A stretch of 50,009 nt of DNA, from the NCBI GenBank assembly GCA_020832405.1, contig JAFIET010000018.1:1-50009 (forward strand), read 5' to 3'. Made by a program: the position numbers and the translations under genes. The DNA comes from Balneolales bacterium (GTDB lineage Bacteria > Bacteroidota > Rhodothermia > Balneolales > Cyclonatronaceae). Positions 26,489-34,992 of the stretch are shown here, one piece after another; position 1 is the first letter of the stretch; each line of letters opens with the position of its first letter. Under the pieces are notes generated by a model. The model made no database searches, was not told where the DNA came from, and worked only from the letters and a program-made list of their open reading frames with translations.

Positions 26489-27294
26489 ACAGTTACAGCC
26501 GGTTTTAATTTTTCAAATCTGCTTTCAGCACAGTTCCATTTAACGAGAGTAAAGCCTTCTTTTGTATGCAGGGCAAGACTTTGTGCGAAACAAAAGTTTC
26601 CGAGATTAATATAGTGGCGGTTGCCGGTTTTTAGGTGAATGGCATTATGATGATGCCCACAAAGCAGCACATCAGCTTTATTACTCGTGTTCAGAAATTT
26701 AACTGCCCATGTATCGAGCAGCCGCGGACTGTTATCCGGACTGATCATGTAATCTCTCAGTTTTGATTTGCGTGAAAACTGCCGCATCAGCTCGATACCA
26801 GCTGCAGGCGGAAAAATGATTTGGTACAGCTTCACAAAATACGGATTTCTGAGCAGGCGGTGAAACAAGGGCCGAGGTAAAGCCATCTCAGTATCTTTAA
26901 GGCCATCGCCGTGCATAACCAGTACTTTTTTTCCGCTGATATGCAGCAGCCGGTATTCCGGTTCAAGATCAAAACCGGCCTCAGTAAGCCGGGGCCCTGT
27001 CCAGTTATCATGATTTCCGGTTACAAACAGCGTTTTTTCCTCACGCTGCTGATGCAGCTCTTCAAACCCACTGAGCACCCTGTCAAAAACACGTGGCCAC
27101 TGATTGCGGTAATCCATCCAGTAGTCAAAAAGGTCACCGGCTATTACCAGATGCAGTTTCTGCGCTTTGATGTGCCCGAGCAGCGCCAGAAAGGAGGCTT
27201 CAATTCTGGCATTTTCTGCCATTTCAAAACCTCCGAGGTGCACATCAGATACAAATATATAATCGCCTTCGCGGGTAAAGATTTCTTCACTCAT
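26485..27294 (-). CDS. lpxH: UDP-2,3-diacylglucosamine diphosphatase (LpxH-like)
   Basis: This calcineurin-like metallophosphoesterase (269 aa) has all metal-binding motifs: SDVHLGG (D17, H19), AGDLFDYW (D54), GNHD (N94, H95), MHGDG (H128) and CGHHHN. LpxH removes UMP from UDP-2,3-diacylglucosamine to give lipid X, the fourth step of lipid A synthesis, at the inner face of the cytoplasmic membrane. FDYWMDYRNQW and the length fit the LpxH/LpxH2 group rather than generic phosphoesterases. Both ends overlap neighbours in ATGA: the NYN gene upstream and the PBP1A gene downstream. Tight coupling with peptidoglycan synthesis suggests coordinated envelope expression. The exact substrate was not tested, and other UDP-sugar pyrophosphatases share these motifs. 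Confidence 0.85.
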   Translation of the reverse strand: MSEEIFTREGDYIFVSDVHLGGFEMAENARIEASFLALLGHIKAQKLHLVIAGDLFDYWMDYRNQWPRVFDRVLSGFEELHQQREEKTLFVTGNHDNWTGPRLTEAGFDLEPEYRLLHISGKKVLVMHGDGLKDTEMALPRPLFHRLLRNPYFVKLYQIIFPPAAGIELMRQFSRKSKLRDYMISPDNSPRLLDTWAVKFLNTSNKADVLLCGHHHNAIHLKTGNRHYINLGNFCFAQSLALHTKEGFTLVKWNCAESRFEKLKPAVTV

Positions 27295-27830
27295 TTTTTC
27301 TCTTTAAACAGACGCAAAAAAAGGTCCACCTCATCATCCATTCCTTTAGGATTGGCAACTTCACCGGGGTCACGCACCTGAGCATTATTGAGCTTTTGAG
27401 GTTTGCGCACAGTTGGTTTCTGTACAGCAGCAGCTGTGGGCGATAACAACTGCCGAAGCTGCCCTATAAACGGATCGCAACGCAGGAGGTCAACGCTGTA
27501 GAAAAAAGCTTTCCGGCGAATTTCGGAATCATCCGTTACAACTGTCCATAAGCGGGAGGCACCAGCCGCAGATAGCAGACTGATAATCACTTCGTCAGCG
27601 GTTCGTTCCCTGGAAAAACGGATTTTCAGTTTTGCATAGGTGCCCGGGATGAGCTGCGGTACGCCGTCAAATACCACGGTTGCTTTTCTGTTTTGTGATG
27701 TGCACCAGGCCGAAACCACACGGCAAAGCTCACGCATGGCTTCAAGGTGATCCCGAACCAGCGTTTTTTTGATTTCAGGATGCTTGTGCATCAGGTTATG
27801 GGCATCGATGAGCAGCTGACGGCTTTTCAT
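27291..27830 (-). CDS. YacP-like NYN/PIN-fold nuclease
   Basis: This 179-aa protein has a NYN-type ribonuclease fold. LLIDAHNLMH near residue 7 supplies the first acidic residue, VVFDG and RTADEVI the second and third, and VVTDDSEIRR the last. This matches the YacP/DUF901 family, related to PIN nucleases and linked in some Firmicutes to mRNA or rRNA processing. The C-terminal third (from about residue 125) is basic and proline-rich without known domain content, and ends in a short acidic helix. It sits between ispB and lpxH, 9 nt after the former and overlapping the latter, so it is co-transcribed with envelope genes. Its substrate here is unknown. Confidence 0.8.
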   Translation of the reverse strand: MKSRQLLIDAHNLMHKHPEIKKTLVRDHLEAMRELCRVVSAWCTSQNRKATVVFDGVPQLIPGTYAKLKIRFSRERTADEVIISLLSAAGASRLWTVVTDDSEIRRKAFFYSVDLLRCDPFIGQLRQLLSPTAAAVQKPTVRKPQKLNNAQVRDPGEVANPKGMDDEVDLFLRLFKEKK

Positions 27831-27839
27831 AGAGGTGCC

Positions 27840-28862
27840 TTACTTTTTACGGGTCGTGATGTAGGTAATCAGCAGCTCCATATCGTCACGGGCCTGAGAA
27901 ACGGGGAACTCCCTGAGTTTTGTGAGGGCACGGATGCTGTAAACTTCCATATCGGCTGCGGCAGCTTCAAAGCCGCCGCTTTCGTGTACAAACCGGGTTA
28001 TTTTAGCAACTTCACCGGTTGATTTGTGCTCTTTGCGAAACCTGAGCTTCCATTTTTGCCGCTCCAGAAAAGAGCAGGTTTCCAGGGCCTTAATAAAAGG
28101 AAGGGTTATTTTTTTCTCACGGATATCGTTTCCTACCGGTTTACCGACGTCATCCATACCATAGTCGAACAAATCATCTCTGATCTGAAATGCAATACCA
28201 AGGTCCAGGCCAATATCACGCATTCGGCCAATAATTTCGGCGTCACTTGTAGCGGAAGCTGCACCGCTTTCAGTACAGGCAGCCAGCAGGCTTGCCGTTT
28301 TATCCCGGATGATTTCAAAATACTTTTGCTCGGTCATATTCTGAAGTTTGGATGCCTTGAGCTGCCGCAGTTCACCCTCACTCATTGCCTTAACTGCTTT
28401 CGACATAATTTTAAGAAGCTCAAACTCATCCGCATCCAGCGAAACAAGCAGCCCTTTAGAAAGCAGGAAATCGCCAAGCAGTACGCTCGCTTTGTTTTTC
28501 CAGACCTGATTGATGCTCAGCAGGCCCCGGCGCTGCTCGGCATCATCAACCACGTCGTCATGAATAAGCGTGGCGGTGTGCAGCAGCTCGATCATAGTTG
28601 CAGCGCGAAAAGACCGCTCGCTGATACCTCCGCAAAGCTTTGCGGCATAAAGTACCAAAATAGGCCGCAGTTCTTTGCCTTTCATGCGGTGCAGGTAGCG
28701 AATCATCTGATCCAGCAAAAAAACATCTGTTTTTAGGGCATCCCTGAAAAAAGTACGGAAGGCAGTAAGCTCCTGCTCAACGGGTCTGCGCAGATCGCTC
28801 AGCGAGACATTAGCTGTATCAGCAAAGGCAAAATTATCTGTAAGTCGGGTATTTATACTCAC
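27840..28862 (-). CDS. ispB: Long-chain polyprenyl diphosphate synthase
   Basis: This trans-isoprenyl diphosphate synthase has 340 aa. It shows the first aspartate-rich motif LIHDDVVDDAEQRRG (D102, D103, D106) and the second, FQIRDDLFDYGMDD. It condenses isopentenyl diphosphate with an allylic primer to make the all-trans chain used for menaquinone or ubiquinone side chains. The chain length cannot be read safely; octa- or heptaprenyl is likely. The start codon is GTG at 28862. A 326-nt divergent region separates it from pfkA. It heads an operon that continues with the NYN protein, lpxH and PBP1A. All four genes serve, or may serve, membrane or envelope production, apart from the nuclease. 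Confidence 0.9.
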   Translation of the reverse strand: MSINTRLTDNFAFADTANVSLSDLRRPVEQELTAFRTFFRDALKTDVFLLDQMIRYLHRMKGKELRPILVLYAAKLCGGISERSFRAATMIELLHTATLIHDDVVDDAEQRRGLLSINQVWKNKASVLLGDFLLSKGLLVSLDADEFELLKIMSKAVKAMSEGELRQLKASKLQNMTEQKYFEIIRDKTASLLAACTESGAASATSDAEIIGRMRDIGLDLGIAFQIRDDLFDYGMDDVGKPVGNDIREKKITLPFIKALETCSFLERQKWKLRFRKEHKSTGEVAKITRFVHESGGFEAAAADMEVYSIRALTKLREFPVSQARDDMELLITYITTRKK

Positions 28863-29188
28863 GGGTTAATCAAAAAAGACAGATTTAGTGTAACGGCACC
28901 AATCAATAAAAGCGCTTGTATCGTTCGGAATAAGAATAAAAGCAGCGCCTGCTTTTTCCCTTAGGCAGGCTGATAAGGCAAAAATGAACCATGCCCGCCC
29001 TGGCAAAACACCGCTATCTAATTGTTATATATTATTTTAAGAAATACCAGCAACCTCATAAAAATGGAAATATGAGCTGCGGCTTAAGGTAACACTAAAG
29101 GGAGGCAGAATAAAAGTAACTTGATTGGTCACGCCTAAGTGTGTAATTTTCCCAATTCTGTTAGTTTTAAAACTAAACATTATTTCAT
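28863..29188. other. Divergent promoter region between ispB and pfkA
   Basis: No gene is seen in these 326 nt. A small stem GCCTGC (28947-28952) / GCAGGC (28965-28970) with a 12-nt loop is the only clear hairpin. A plus-strand promoter candidate is listed separately. No good promoter match at correct spacing was found for the minus strand. Confidence 0.5.
29121..29151 (+). promoter_or_regulatory. Candidate promoter of pfkA-pgi-dnk
   Basis: TTG at 29121-29123, a 20-nt spacer, then TAATTTTC at 29144-29151, one mismatch from the Bacteroidota -7 element TAnnTTTG. The start codon follows 37 nt later, at 29189. Confidence 0.45.
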
Positions 29189-30166
29189 TTGAATACGATT
29201 AAAAAAATCGGGGTTCTTACAAGCGGCGGCGACTCCCCCGGAATGAATGCCGCTATCCGGTCCGTAACACGTGCTGCCCTCTATAAAGGGTTGGAAGTGA
29301 CCGGAATCAGATATGGATATCAGGGTGCAATTGAGGCAGATTTTATAGAAATGGAGAAACTAACCGTCTCTAACATGATTCAAAGAGGCGGTACCATCCT
29401 GAAATCAGCTCGTTCGGAAGAGTTCCGGACCGCCGAAGGCCGTGCAAAAGCGGCAGCCAATTTAAAAGACCATGGAATAGACGCACTTGTAGTTATCGGT
29501 GGTGACGGAACCTTTCAGGGTGGAACCATCCTGCAGCAGGAGCACGGGATTGCCGTTATCGGAATTCCCGGCACAATCGATAACGACCTGAGCGGCACAG
29601 ACGAAACCATAGGCTACGATACCGCGCTAAACACCGCACTCGACGCCATTGATAAAATCCGTGACACAGCCGATGCGCACGAGCGTATGTTTCTTGTTGA
29701 AGTGATGGGCCGCGATGCCGGCTTTCTCGCTCTTGAAACCGGAATTGCCTGCGGGGCCGAGCTCACACTGCTTCCCGAAACTCTGATTCACATCAACGAA
29801 GTAAAGAACACGCTTCGGGAAATCCTAACCAACAAAAAGCGCAGTACACTTGTTGTTGTAGCTGAAGGCGACGAGTCAGGCGGTGCTATGGAACTCTACA
29901 AAAACCTCAAGAACGATTTTATAGATATTGACACACGCGTGTGTGTGCTTGGGCACATACAACGCGGAGGAAACCCAACAGCCCGTGACCGTGTTCTGGC
30001 AAGCCGCCTCGGCGTTGCAGCTGTTAATGCATTGCTTGACGGCCATGTAAGCGTTATGGTCGGCATCGTAAACAACAACGTGAAGCTCACTCCTTTAAAA
30101 AGCGGATGGAGTAAGAAAAAGACAATTCAGGCTGAATTGCTCGATCTTACCAAAATTCTTAAATAA
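29189..30166 (+). CDS. pfkA: ATP-dependent 6-phosphofructokinase
   Basis: This 325-aa enzyme phosphorylates fructose 6-phosphate to the 1,6-bisphosphate, the committed step of glycolysis. Diagnostic motifs are LTSGGDSPGMNAAIR, VIGGDGTFQGG, GIPGTIDNDLSGTDETIG, EVMGRDAGFLAL and LGHIQRGG. The GGDGT and PGTIDND residues are those of ATP-using enzymes; PPi-using enzymes have GGDDT and PKTIDND. The only usable start is TTG at 29189, because a TAA lies just upstream in frame and no ATG intervenes. Length matches the family. It is followed after 7 nt by pgi, so the two consecutive upper-glycolysis steps are co-transcribed, an uncommon but logical pairing. The TTG start may limit its translation. Confidence 0.96.
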   Translation: MNTIKKIGVLTSGGDSPGMNAAIRSVTRAALYKGLEVTGIRYGYQGAIEADFIEMEKLTVSNMIQRGGTILKSARSEEFRTAEGRAKAAANLKDHGIDALVVIGGDGTFQGGTILQQEHGIAVIGIPGTIDNDLSGTDETIGYDTALNTALDAIDKIRDTADAHERMFLVEVMGRDAGFLALETGIACGAELTLLPETLIHINEVKNTLREILTNKKRSTLVVVAEGDESGGAMELYKNLKNDFIDIDTRVCVLGHIQRGGNPTARDRVLASRLGVAAVNALLDGHVSVMVGIVNNNVKLTPLKSGWSKKKTIQAELLDLTKILK

Positions 30167-30173
30167 GACAACC

Positions 30174-31466
30174 ATGATTCGATTTGATTTCGGGCACGCG
30201 CATGCTTTTCTGAAAGATGATGCGCTTGCTTCAGCTAAAACTCAGGCAGCAGAAGCCTTTAAAAAGGTGCAAACCAAAACCGGCCCCGGCCCTGAATGGC
30301 TCGGCTGGCGTGATATTCTTGCAAACCCGAACGATGCCCTGCTCAACGAGCTTGATGCCCTTGCAACGGCAATCCGTGAGGAAGCAGATGTTTTTATTGT
30401 TTGCGGAATCGGAGGCTCTTACCTCGGGGCAAAAGCAGTAATCGATGCGCTTGGTCCTTTTTTTGGCAGTAAAGGTCCGGAAATCGTTTATGCCGGTCAT
30501 CATATGAGCGGCCGTTACCTCAGTGAGCTGATGGCATACCTGCAGCAGCCCAAAGCCGACGGCACGTCCAAAAAAGTTTATATAAACGTAATCTCCAAAT
30601 CAGGAACCACAACAGAAACGGCACTTGCTTTTCGGGTTATCCGGAAATGGATTCATGAAACATATCAGAATCCGGCAAAACACATTATTTGTACTACAAG
30701 TTCTGCGGGCGGTGCCCTGAACCGCATCATCGATGCCAACGGATACAAGAAATTTGTGCTTCCTGATGACATCGGCGGACGTTTCTCTGTACTGACCCCT
30801 GTCGGGCTTCTTCCCATCGCGGTTGCCGGTATCGATATTCGTGCTCTTTATTATGGCGCAGTTTCGGCTTACAACGAAATCGAGCTGAACCCTGACGATC
30901 TGCTCAGCTACGCCGCAACCCGGCTCGCACTCTACCAAAGCGGAAAAGCAATGGATATGATCGCCAGTTTTGAACCGGAACTCTCCGGCATGGGCGGCTG
31001 GATGCAGCAGCTTTTCGGTGAAAGCGAAGGCAAAAACGGCAAAGGAATGTTTCCGGTGCTTCTCGGCTACTCAACTGACCTGCACAGCGTAGGACAGATG
31101 GTTCAGGAAGGTCAGCGTAATATGATAGAAACATTCCTTGTTGCTGATAAGCCGGCCGGCTCGGTTATTGTTGAAACTGAAGACGATGATGCTGACGGCC
31201 TGAATTACCTTGCCGGCAAAAACTTTCACTTCATAAACAATAAAGCCTTCCTTGGCACCCGTGAAGCACATGTGGAGGGTGGTGTGCCCTGCCTTAGTAT
31301 TCATTTTGACAAAATTGATGAAGAGCACATTGGGCGGTTCATCTACATTTGCGAAATTGCAATCGCTGTTTATGTGTACTGCCTCAACGAAAACCCCTTT
31401 GATCAGCCTGGTGTTGAAGCTTACAAAAAAGCGATGTTCAGACTACTCGGCAAACCCGGATTTTGA
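30174..31466 (+). CDS. pgi: Glucose-6-phosphate isomerase
   Basis: This 430-aa enzyme interconverts glucose 6-phosphate and fructose 6-phosphate in the cytoplasm. It has the phosphate-binding segment VISKSGTTTETALAFRVI and the signature GGWMQQLFGESEGKNGKGMFP, as in the compact Bacillus/Thermotoga-type PGIs of about 430-450 aa, not the 550-aa enterobacterial type. The catalytic Glu is in FGESEGKNGKG, and the Lys near the C-terminus is in EAYKKAM. It lies directly downstream of pfkA (7 nt) and runs into the deoxynucleoside kinase gene, the stop falling 14 nt before that gene's ATG. Confidence 0.96.
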   Translation: MIRFDFGHAHAFLKDDALASAKTQAAEAFKKVQTKTGPGPEWLGWRDILANPNDALLNELDALATAIREEADVFIVCGIGGSYLGAKAVIDALGPFFGSKGPEIVYAGHHMSGRYLSELMAYLQQPKADGTSKKVYINVISKSGTTTETALAFRVIRKWIHETYQNPAKHIICTTSSAGGALNRIIDANGYKKFVLPDDIGGRFSVLTPVGLLPIAVAGIDIRALYYGAVSAYNEIELNPDDLLSYAATRLALYQSGKAMDMIASFEPELSGMGGWMQQLFGESEGKNGKGMFPVLLGYSTDLHSVGQMVQEGQRNMIETFLVADKPAGSVIVETEDDDADGLNYLAGKNFHFINNKAFLGTREAHVEGGVPCLSIHFDKIDEEHIGRFIYICEIAIAVYVYCLNENPFDQPGVEAYKKAMFRLLGKPGF

Positions 31467-31480
31467 TACCCGAAAACAGC

Positions 31481-32116
31481 ATGTCTGAAACCGATAAAAA
31501 ATACTTTACTGCAATAGCCGGTAACATAGGCGCCGGCAAATCTTCCCTTACGGGGCTTCTGTCCAAACATTTTGGATGGAAGCCCTATTACGAATCAGTT
31601 GACAATAACCCGTATCTGACTGATTTCTATAATGATATGAGACGCTGGAGTTTTAACCTTCAGGTCTATTTCCTGTCAAGCCGCTTCAAGCATCAGAAAA
31701 AGCTGATGCAGCGCGATGAAAGCTATATTCAGGATCGTACCATCTATGAGGATGTAGAAATTTTCGCCCGCAACCTTTTTCAAATGGGATTAATGAGCGA
31801 GCGGGATTACGATAACTACAGCGCCCTGTTTGAAGAAATGACCTATTACCTCAAACCACCCGACCTGCTGATCTACCTGCGTGCCGATGTTCCGACGCTG
31901 GTCCGGCAGATTCAGCAAAGGGGGAGGGATTATGAAACAACAATTCGCATCGATTATCTTGAGGGGCTTAATAAATTATATGAGGACTGGATCGGGCGTT
32001 ACCCGCACGAAAAGCTGATAATCGAAACCGATGAGCTTGATTTTGTTAACAGTCAGGAAGATTTGGGGACTGTTATCAATATAGTTGAAAGAAGACTCTA
32101 CGGTTTGTTTTCTTAA
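31481..32116 (+). CDS. Deoxynucleoside kinase
   Basis: This 211-aa protein (start taken at the ATG at 31481) is of the thymidine kinase 2/deoxyadenosine kinase family. It shows the P-loop AGNIGAGKSSLTGLL, the substrate-site segment YFLSSRFKHQKK and the DRTIYEDVEIFA motif whose acidic and arginine residues bind the 5'-hydroxyl and phosphates. It phosphorylates deoxynucleosides to dNMP for salvage in the cytoplasm. Base preference (dA, dG, dC or T) is not predictable by eye. A TTG at 31463 overlapping the pgi stop would add six residues not found in the family. It is the last gene of the pfkA-pgi-dnk unit; a promoter for the next operon follows. Confidence 0.85.
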   Translation: MSETDKKYFTAIAGNIGAGKSSLTGLLSKHFGWKPYYESVDNNPYLTDFYNDMRRWSFNLQVYFLSSRFKHQKKLMQRDESYIQDRTIYEDVEIFARNLFQMGLMSERDYDNYSALFEEMTYYLKPPDLLIYLRADVPTLVRQIQQRGRDYETTIRIDYLEGLNKLYEDWIGRYPHEKLIIETDELDFVNSQEDLGTVINIVERRLYGLFS

Positions 32117-32139
32117 AAAAGCCTTTGGGGCACAGCAGA

Positions 32140-32170
32140 TTGATTATTAAGCCCAAATCTGTTATATTTA
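32140..32170 (+). promoter_or_regulatory. Candidate promoter of the yceD-rpmF-plsX-fab cluster
   Basis: TTG at 32140-32142, a 20-nt spacer, and TATATTTA at 32163-32170, one base from TAnnTTTG. It sits 21-51 nt upstream of the yceD start. Confidence 0.6.
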
Positions 32171-32193
32171 CAAGCTTGTAATCAAATTTTGTG

Positions 32194-32706
32194 ATGAAAT
32201 TCAGAATCAGCGACATACCCGACAACAAATCGACACTTGAACTTACCTTCGATGAACATAAGTTCAGGATTGAAGGGTTTGATCACGACCCGGTTGAATT
32301 GCATGTTGAGTTTATAAAAATGCTCAACAGCATTCAGCTGTCTTTCAGAGCTTCGACCACACTTAGCCTGATTTGTGACAGAAGCCTTGAGCTGTATCGC
32401 TATCCGATAACGGTTTCATACAAAATTTTATTCAAACCGAATGCAGAACCCGAAGAAGATGAACAGCAGGCCCTCCGCCCGCTCAATACTTCCTCAAACA
32501 CCATTAATATTGAAGAAGAAGTGCGGGACAGCATCCTGCTGAGCATTCCCATAAAAAAACTTCATCCCCGTTTTCTAAACGCCGATGGTTCCGAAACAAG
32601 CTTTTTTGAAACCTATGGCAATCCCGAAGATGAAGATGATTACGATGAGGATTATCCTGCAGATTCCCGTTGGGAAGCTCTGAGGAAACTTAAGGACGAT
32701 ATCTGA
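32194..32706 (+). CDS. yceD: YceD/DUF177 family protein (rRNA/L32-associated)
   Basis: This is an acidic protein of about 170 aa. Family traits are ILFKPNAE, the segment INIEEEVRDSILLSIPIKKLHP and a DEDDYDED-rich C-terminal tract. DUF177 proteins are found immediately before rpmF in nearly all bacteria and affect 23S rRNA accumulation in E. coli; the biochemical role is unclear. The gene is 84 nt before rpmF, as expected. The start could be GTG at 32191 or the adjacent ATG at 32194; the ATG is preferred. It is the first gene of the long fatty-acid cluster. Confidence 0.85.
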   Translation: MKFRISDIPDNKSTLELTFDEHKFRIEGFDHDPVELHVEFIKMLNSIQLSFRASTTLSLICDRSLELYRYPITVSYKILFKPNAEPEEDEQQALRPLNTSSNTINIEEEVRDSILLSIPIKKLHPRFLNADGSETSFFETYGNPEDEDDYDEDYPADSRWEALRKLKDDI

Positions 32707-32790
32707 CCGGCTCCACTTCTTCTCAGGCCTTTTTTTAGCTGTAAATCAATTAATACTTAATCATTATCAAGCCTTACCAGCTTTTTTATC

Positions 32791-32967
32791 ATGGCACATC
32801 CAAAGAGAAAAACATCAAAAGCCCGCAAAAATAAGCGCAGAACACATCACAAACTTGAAGATGTAACGCTGTCAACCTGTAGCAACTGTGGTTCTGTACA
32901 CCGCGCGCACCACGCCTGTGCCGACTGCGGCTACTACAGAGGAAGACAAGTTCTCGCTGTTAATTAA
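32791..32967 (+). CDS. rpmF: Ribosomal protein bL32
   Basis: This small protein (58 aa) begins AHPKRKTSKARKNKRRTHHK, which is typical of L32. It carries a four-cysteine zinc knuckle, C-x2-C (CSNC) and C-x2-C (CADC), so it is the C+ zinc-binding form rather than the C- form made under zinc limitation. It lies between yceD and plsX, the classical arrangement linking ribosome production to membrane synthesis. Confidence 0.97.
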   Translation: MAHPKRKTSKARKNKRRTHHKLEDVTLSTCSNCGSVHRAHHACADCGYYRGRQVLAVN

Positions 32968-32994
32968 CCGATACTGCAAAGCCGGAATCTATTT

Positions 32995-33981
32995 ATGCTG
33001 AAAATTGCTATTGATGCCGTCGGTGGAGATCACTATCCCCAAAACCCGGTTCAGGGCGCTTTGATGGCGCTTAAAGAAAGAGATGACATACACATTATCC
33101 TTTTAGGTCCGGAACAACTTGTCTCTGACGAAGTTGTGAAACAGGGATGTTCAGGCAACCGACTAACGGTGATCAATGCACCTGAGATTATCGGCATGGA
33201 TGAATCTCCGGCAACAGCTCTTAAAACCAAAAAGCACTCCTCGATCGCAATTGGTCTTACCATGCACGCGCAGGGTAAGTGTGATGCTTTTTTCAGTGCC
33301 GGGAACACAGGCGCCCTTTTAGGTGCTTCCATGTTTATACTTGGCAAAATTGACGGCGTTCTGCGCCCGACAATCGGCAGCATTTACCCGTCGGTTGACG
33401 GTATCAAATTCATGCTCGATGTTGGTGCAAATATAGAAGTTAAGCCGGAAATGCTCGTACAGTTTGGTATCATGGGCAAAGTATTTGCAAAAAATATGCT
33501 TGGCATTGCAAACCCTCGCCTCGGACTGATGAATATAGGTGAAGAGGAAGAAAAAGGACGTGAAGCTGTACGGCAGGCCTACGCTCTTCTTAAAGATCGT
33601 GAAGACTTTGTCGGCAATATTGAAGGACGTGATGTTTTACAGGGAAAGGCAGACGTATATATATGCGACGGCTTTGTTGGCAACCTGCTGCTTAAGCTGG
33701 GTGAATCTATCCCTGAAAACATCCTTCGCATAATTCACCGCTCAGACAGGGCCAAAACACTCACTCAGGAAGAGTTCGGACTCATCAAATCCGTAATGCT
33801 TGATGCTCTTGCACCTTTCGACTATCAGTTAGTAGGCGGAGTGCCGTTCCTTGGCATTAACGGAGTGAGTATGGTGGGCCACGGCGGAAGCAGCCCCTTA
33901 GCGATTAAAAATTCCATTTTATCGGCCGAAAAGATGGTGCAGAAAAAGGTTAATGAGCAGATTAAAGCGGCCCTGAACTAA
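32995..33981 (+). CDS. plsX: Phosphate acyltransferase PlsX
   Basis: This 328-aa enzyme converts acyl-ACP and phosphate into acyl-phosphate, the acyl donor for the first step of phospholipid synthesis via PlsY. Family motifs include IAIDAVGGDHYPQNPVQGA at the N-terminus, FFSAGNTGALLGAS, FMLDVGAN and VYICDGFVGNLLLKLGE. It is a peripheral inner-membrane protein. The gene starts 27 nt after rpmF and 12 nt before fabH, so it is part of the same transcript. Length is typical. plsY is not in the window. Confidence 0.96.
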   Translation: MLKIAIDAVGGDHYPQNPVQGALMALKERDDIHIILLGPEQLVSDEVVKQGCSGNRLTVINAPEIIGMDESPATALKTKKHSSIAIGLTMHAQGKCDAFFSAGNTGALLGASMFILGKIDGVLRPTIGSIYPSVDGIKFMLDVGANIEVKPEMLVQFGIMGKVFAKNMLGIANPRLGLMNIGEEEEKGREAVRQAYALLKDREDFVGNIEGRDVLQGKADVYICDGFVGNLLLKLGESIPENILRIIHRSDRAKTLTQEEFGLIKSVMLDALAPFDYQLVGGVPFLGINGVSMVGHGGSSPLAIKNSILSAEKMVQKKVNEQIKAALN

Positions 33982-33993
33982 ACTTCTTTTTTA

Positions 33994-34992
33994 ATGTCAG
34001 ATACTCCGAAAGCTACGATAACCGCACTCGGGCATTTTCTGCCCGATTATGTGCTAACCAATGCAGAACTTGAGAAACTTGTTGAAACAAACGACGAGTG
34101 GATTAAAACCCGAACCGGTATCAGCGAGCGCCGTATCCTGAAAGACCCTTCAAAAGCTACTGCTTACATGGGCAGCCAGGTAGCTCATGAAATTTTGCGT
34201 AATCGTGGTATTGACGGATCTGAGATAGATTGTATTATCGTAGCAACCGTAACACCTGATTATCTATTCCCGGCTACCGCCTGCCTCATTCAACGTGACA
34301 TCAAAGCGACTAATGCCTACGGCTTTGATGTATCCGCAGCTTGTTCAGGCTTTCTTTATGCGCTGTCAACCGGGGCAATGATGATTGAATCCGGACGATA
34401 CAAAAAAGTTATGGTTATTGGAGCCGATAAAATGAGCTCTATTGTTGATTACACCGACCGCACTACCTGTATTATTTTCGGAGATGCAGCCGCAGGTGTT
34501 TTACTTGAGCCCTCAACAGACGGTAGTGGAATTCAGGATGTTATTCAGCGCTGTGACGGCACAGACGCCGAATTGCTCAGACAGGAAGCCGGCGGAAGCC
34601 TTAACCCGGCTTCCAACAAAACTGTAGATGCCCGTCAGCATTATATCCGTCAGGAAGGCCGCGTTGTCTTCAAAAAAGCGACGGAATCTATGGCAGATGT
34701 ATCCCTGGAAATCCTGAAGCGCAATAACCTCTCCCATGAAGACGTAAGCTGGTTTGTACCCCATCAGGCAAATAACCGGATTATTTCCGCAACAGCCAAC
34801 CGCATGGGAATTGGCATGGATAAAGTTATGGTTAATATTGACCGCTACGGAAATACAACTGCCGCCACCATACCTCTTTGTCTGTATGAATGGAAAGACA
34901 AGCTGAACGAAGGCGATAATGTAATTCTCGCGTCTTTTGGGGGCGGCTTTACATGGGGTTCGGTTTACATTAAATGGGGCAAACCATCATGA
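33994..34992 (+). CDS. fabH: Beta-ketoacyl-ACP synthase III
   Basis: This 332-aa condensing enzyme uses acetyl-CoA (or branched acyl-CoA primers) and malonyl-ACP to start fatty-acid synthesis. The Cys-His-Asn triad is in DVSAACSGFLYAL, WFVPHQANNRII and DRYGNTTAATIP. Bacteria of this group often make iso-branched chains, and the FabH substrate pocket decides this, but it cannot be read from the sequence here. The last base pairs overlap fabD in an ATGA. Confidence 0.96.
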   Translation: MSDTPKATITALGHFLPDYVLTNAELEKLVETNDEWIKTRTGISERRILKDPSKATAYMGSQVAHEILRNRGIDGSEIDCIIVATVTPDYLFPATACLIQRDIKATNAYGFDVSAACSGFLYALSTGAMMIESGRYKKVMVIGADKMSSIVDYTDRTTCIIFGDAAAGVLLEPSTDGSGIQDVIQRCDGTDAELLRQEAGGSLNPASNKTVDARQHYIRQEGRVVFKKATESMADVSLEILKRNNLSHEDVSWFVPHQANNRIISATANRMGIGMDKVMVNIDRYGNTTAATIPLCLYEWKDKLNEGDNVILASFGGGFTWGSVYIKWGKPS

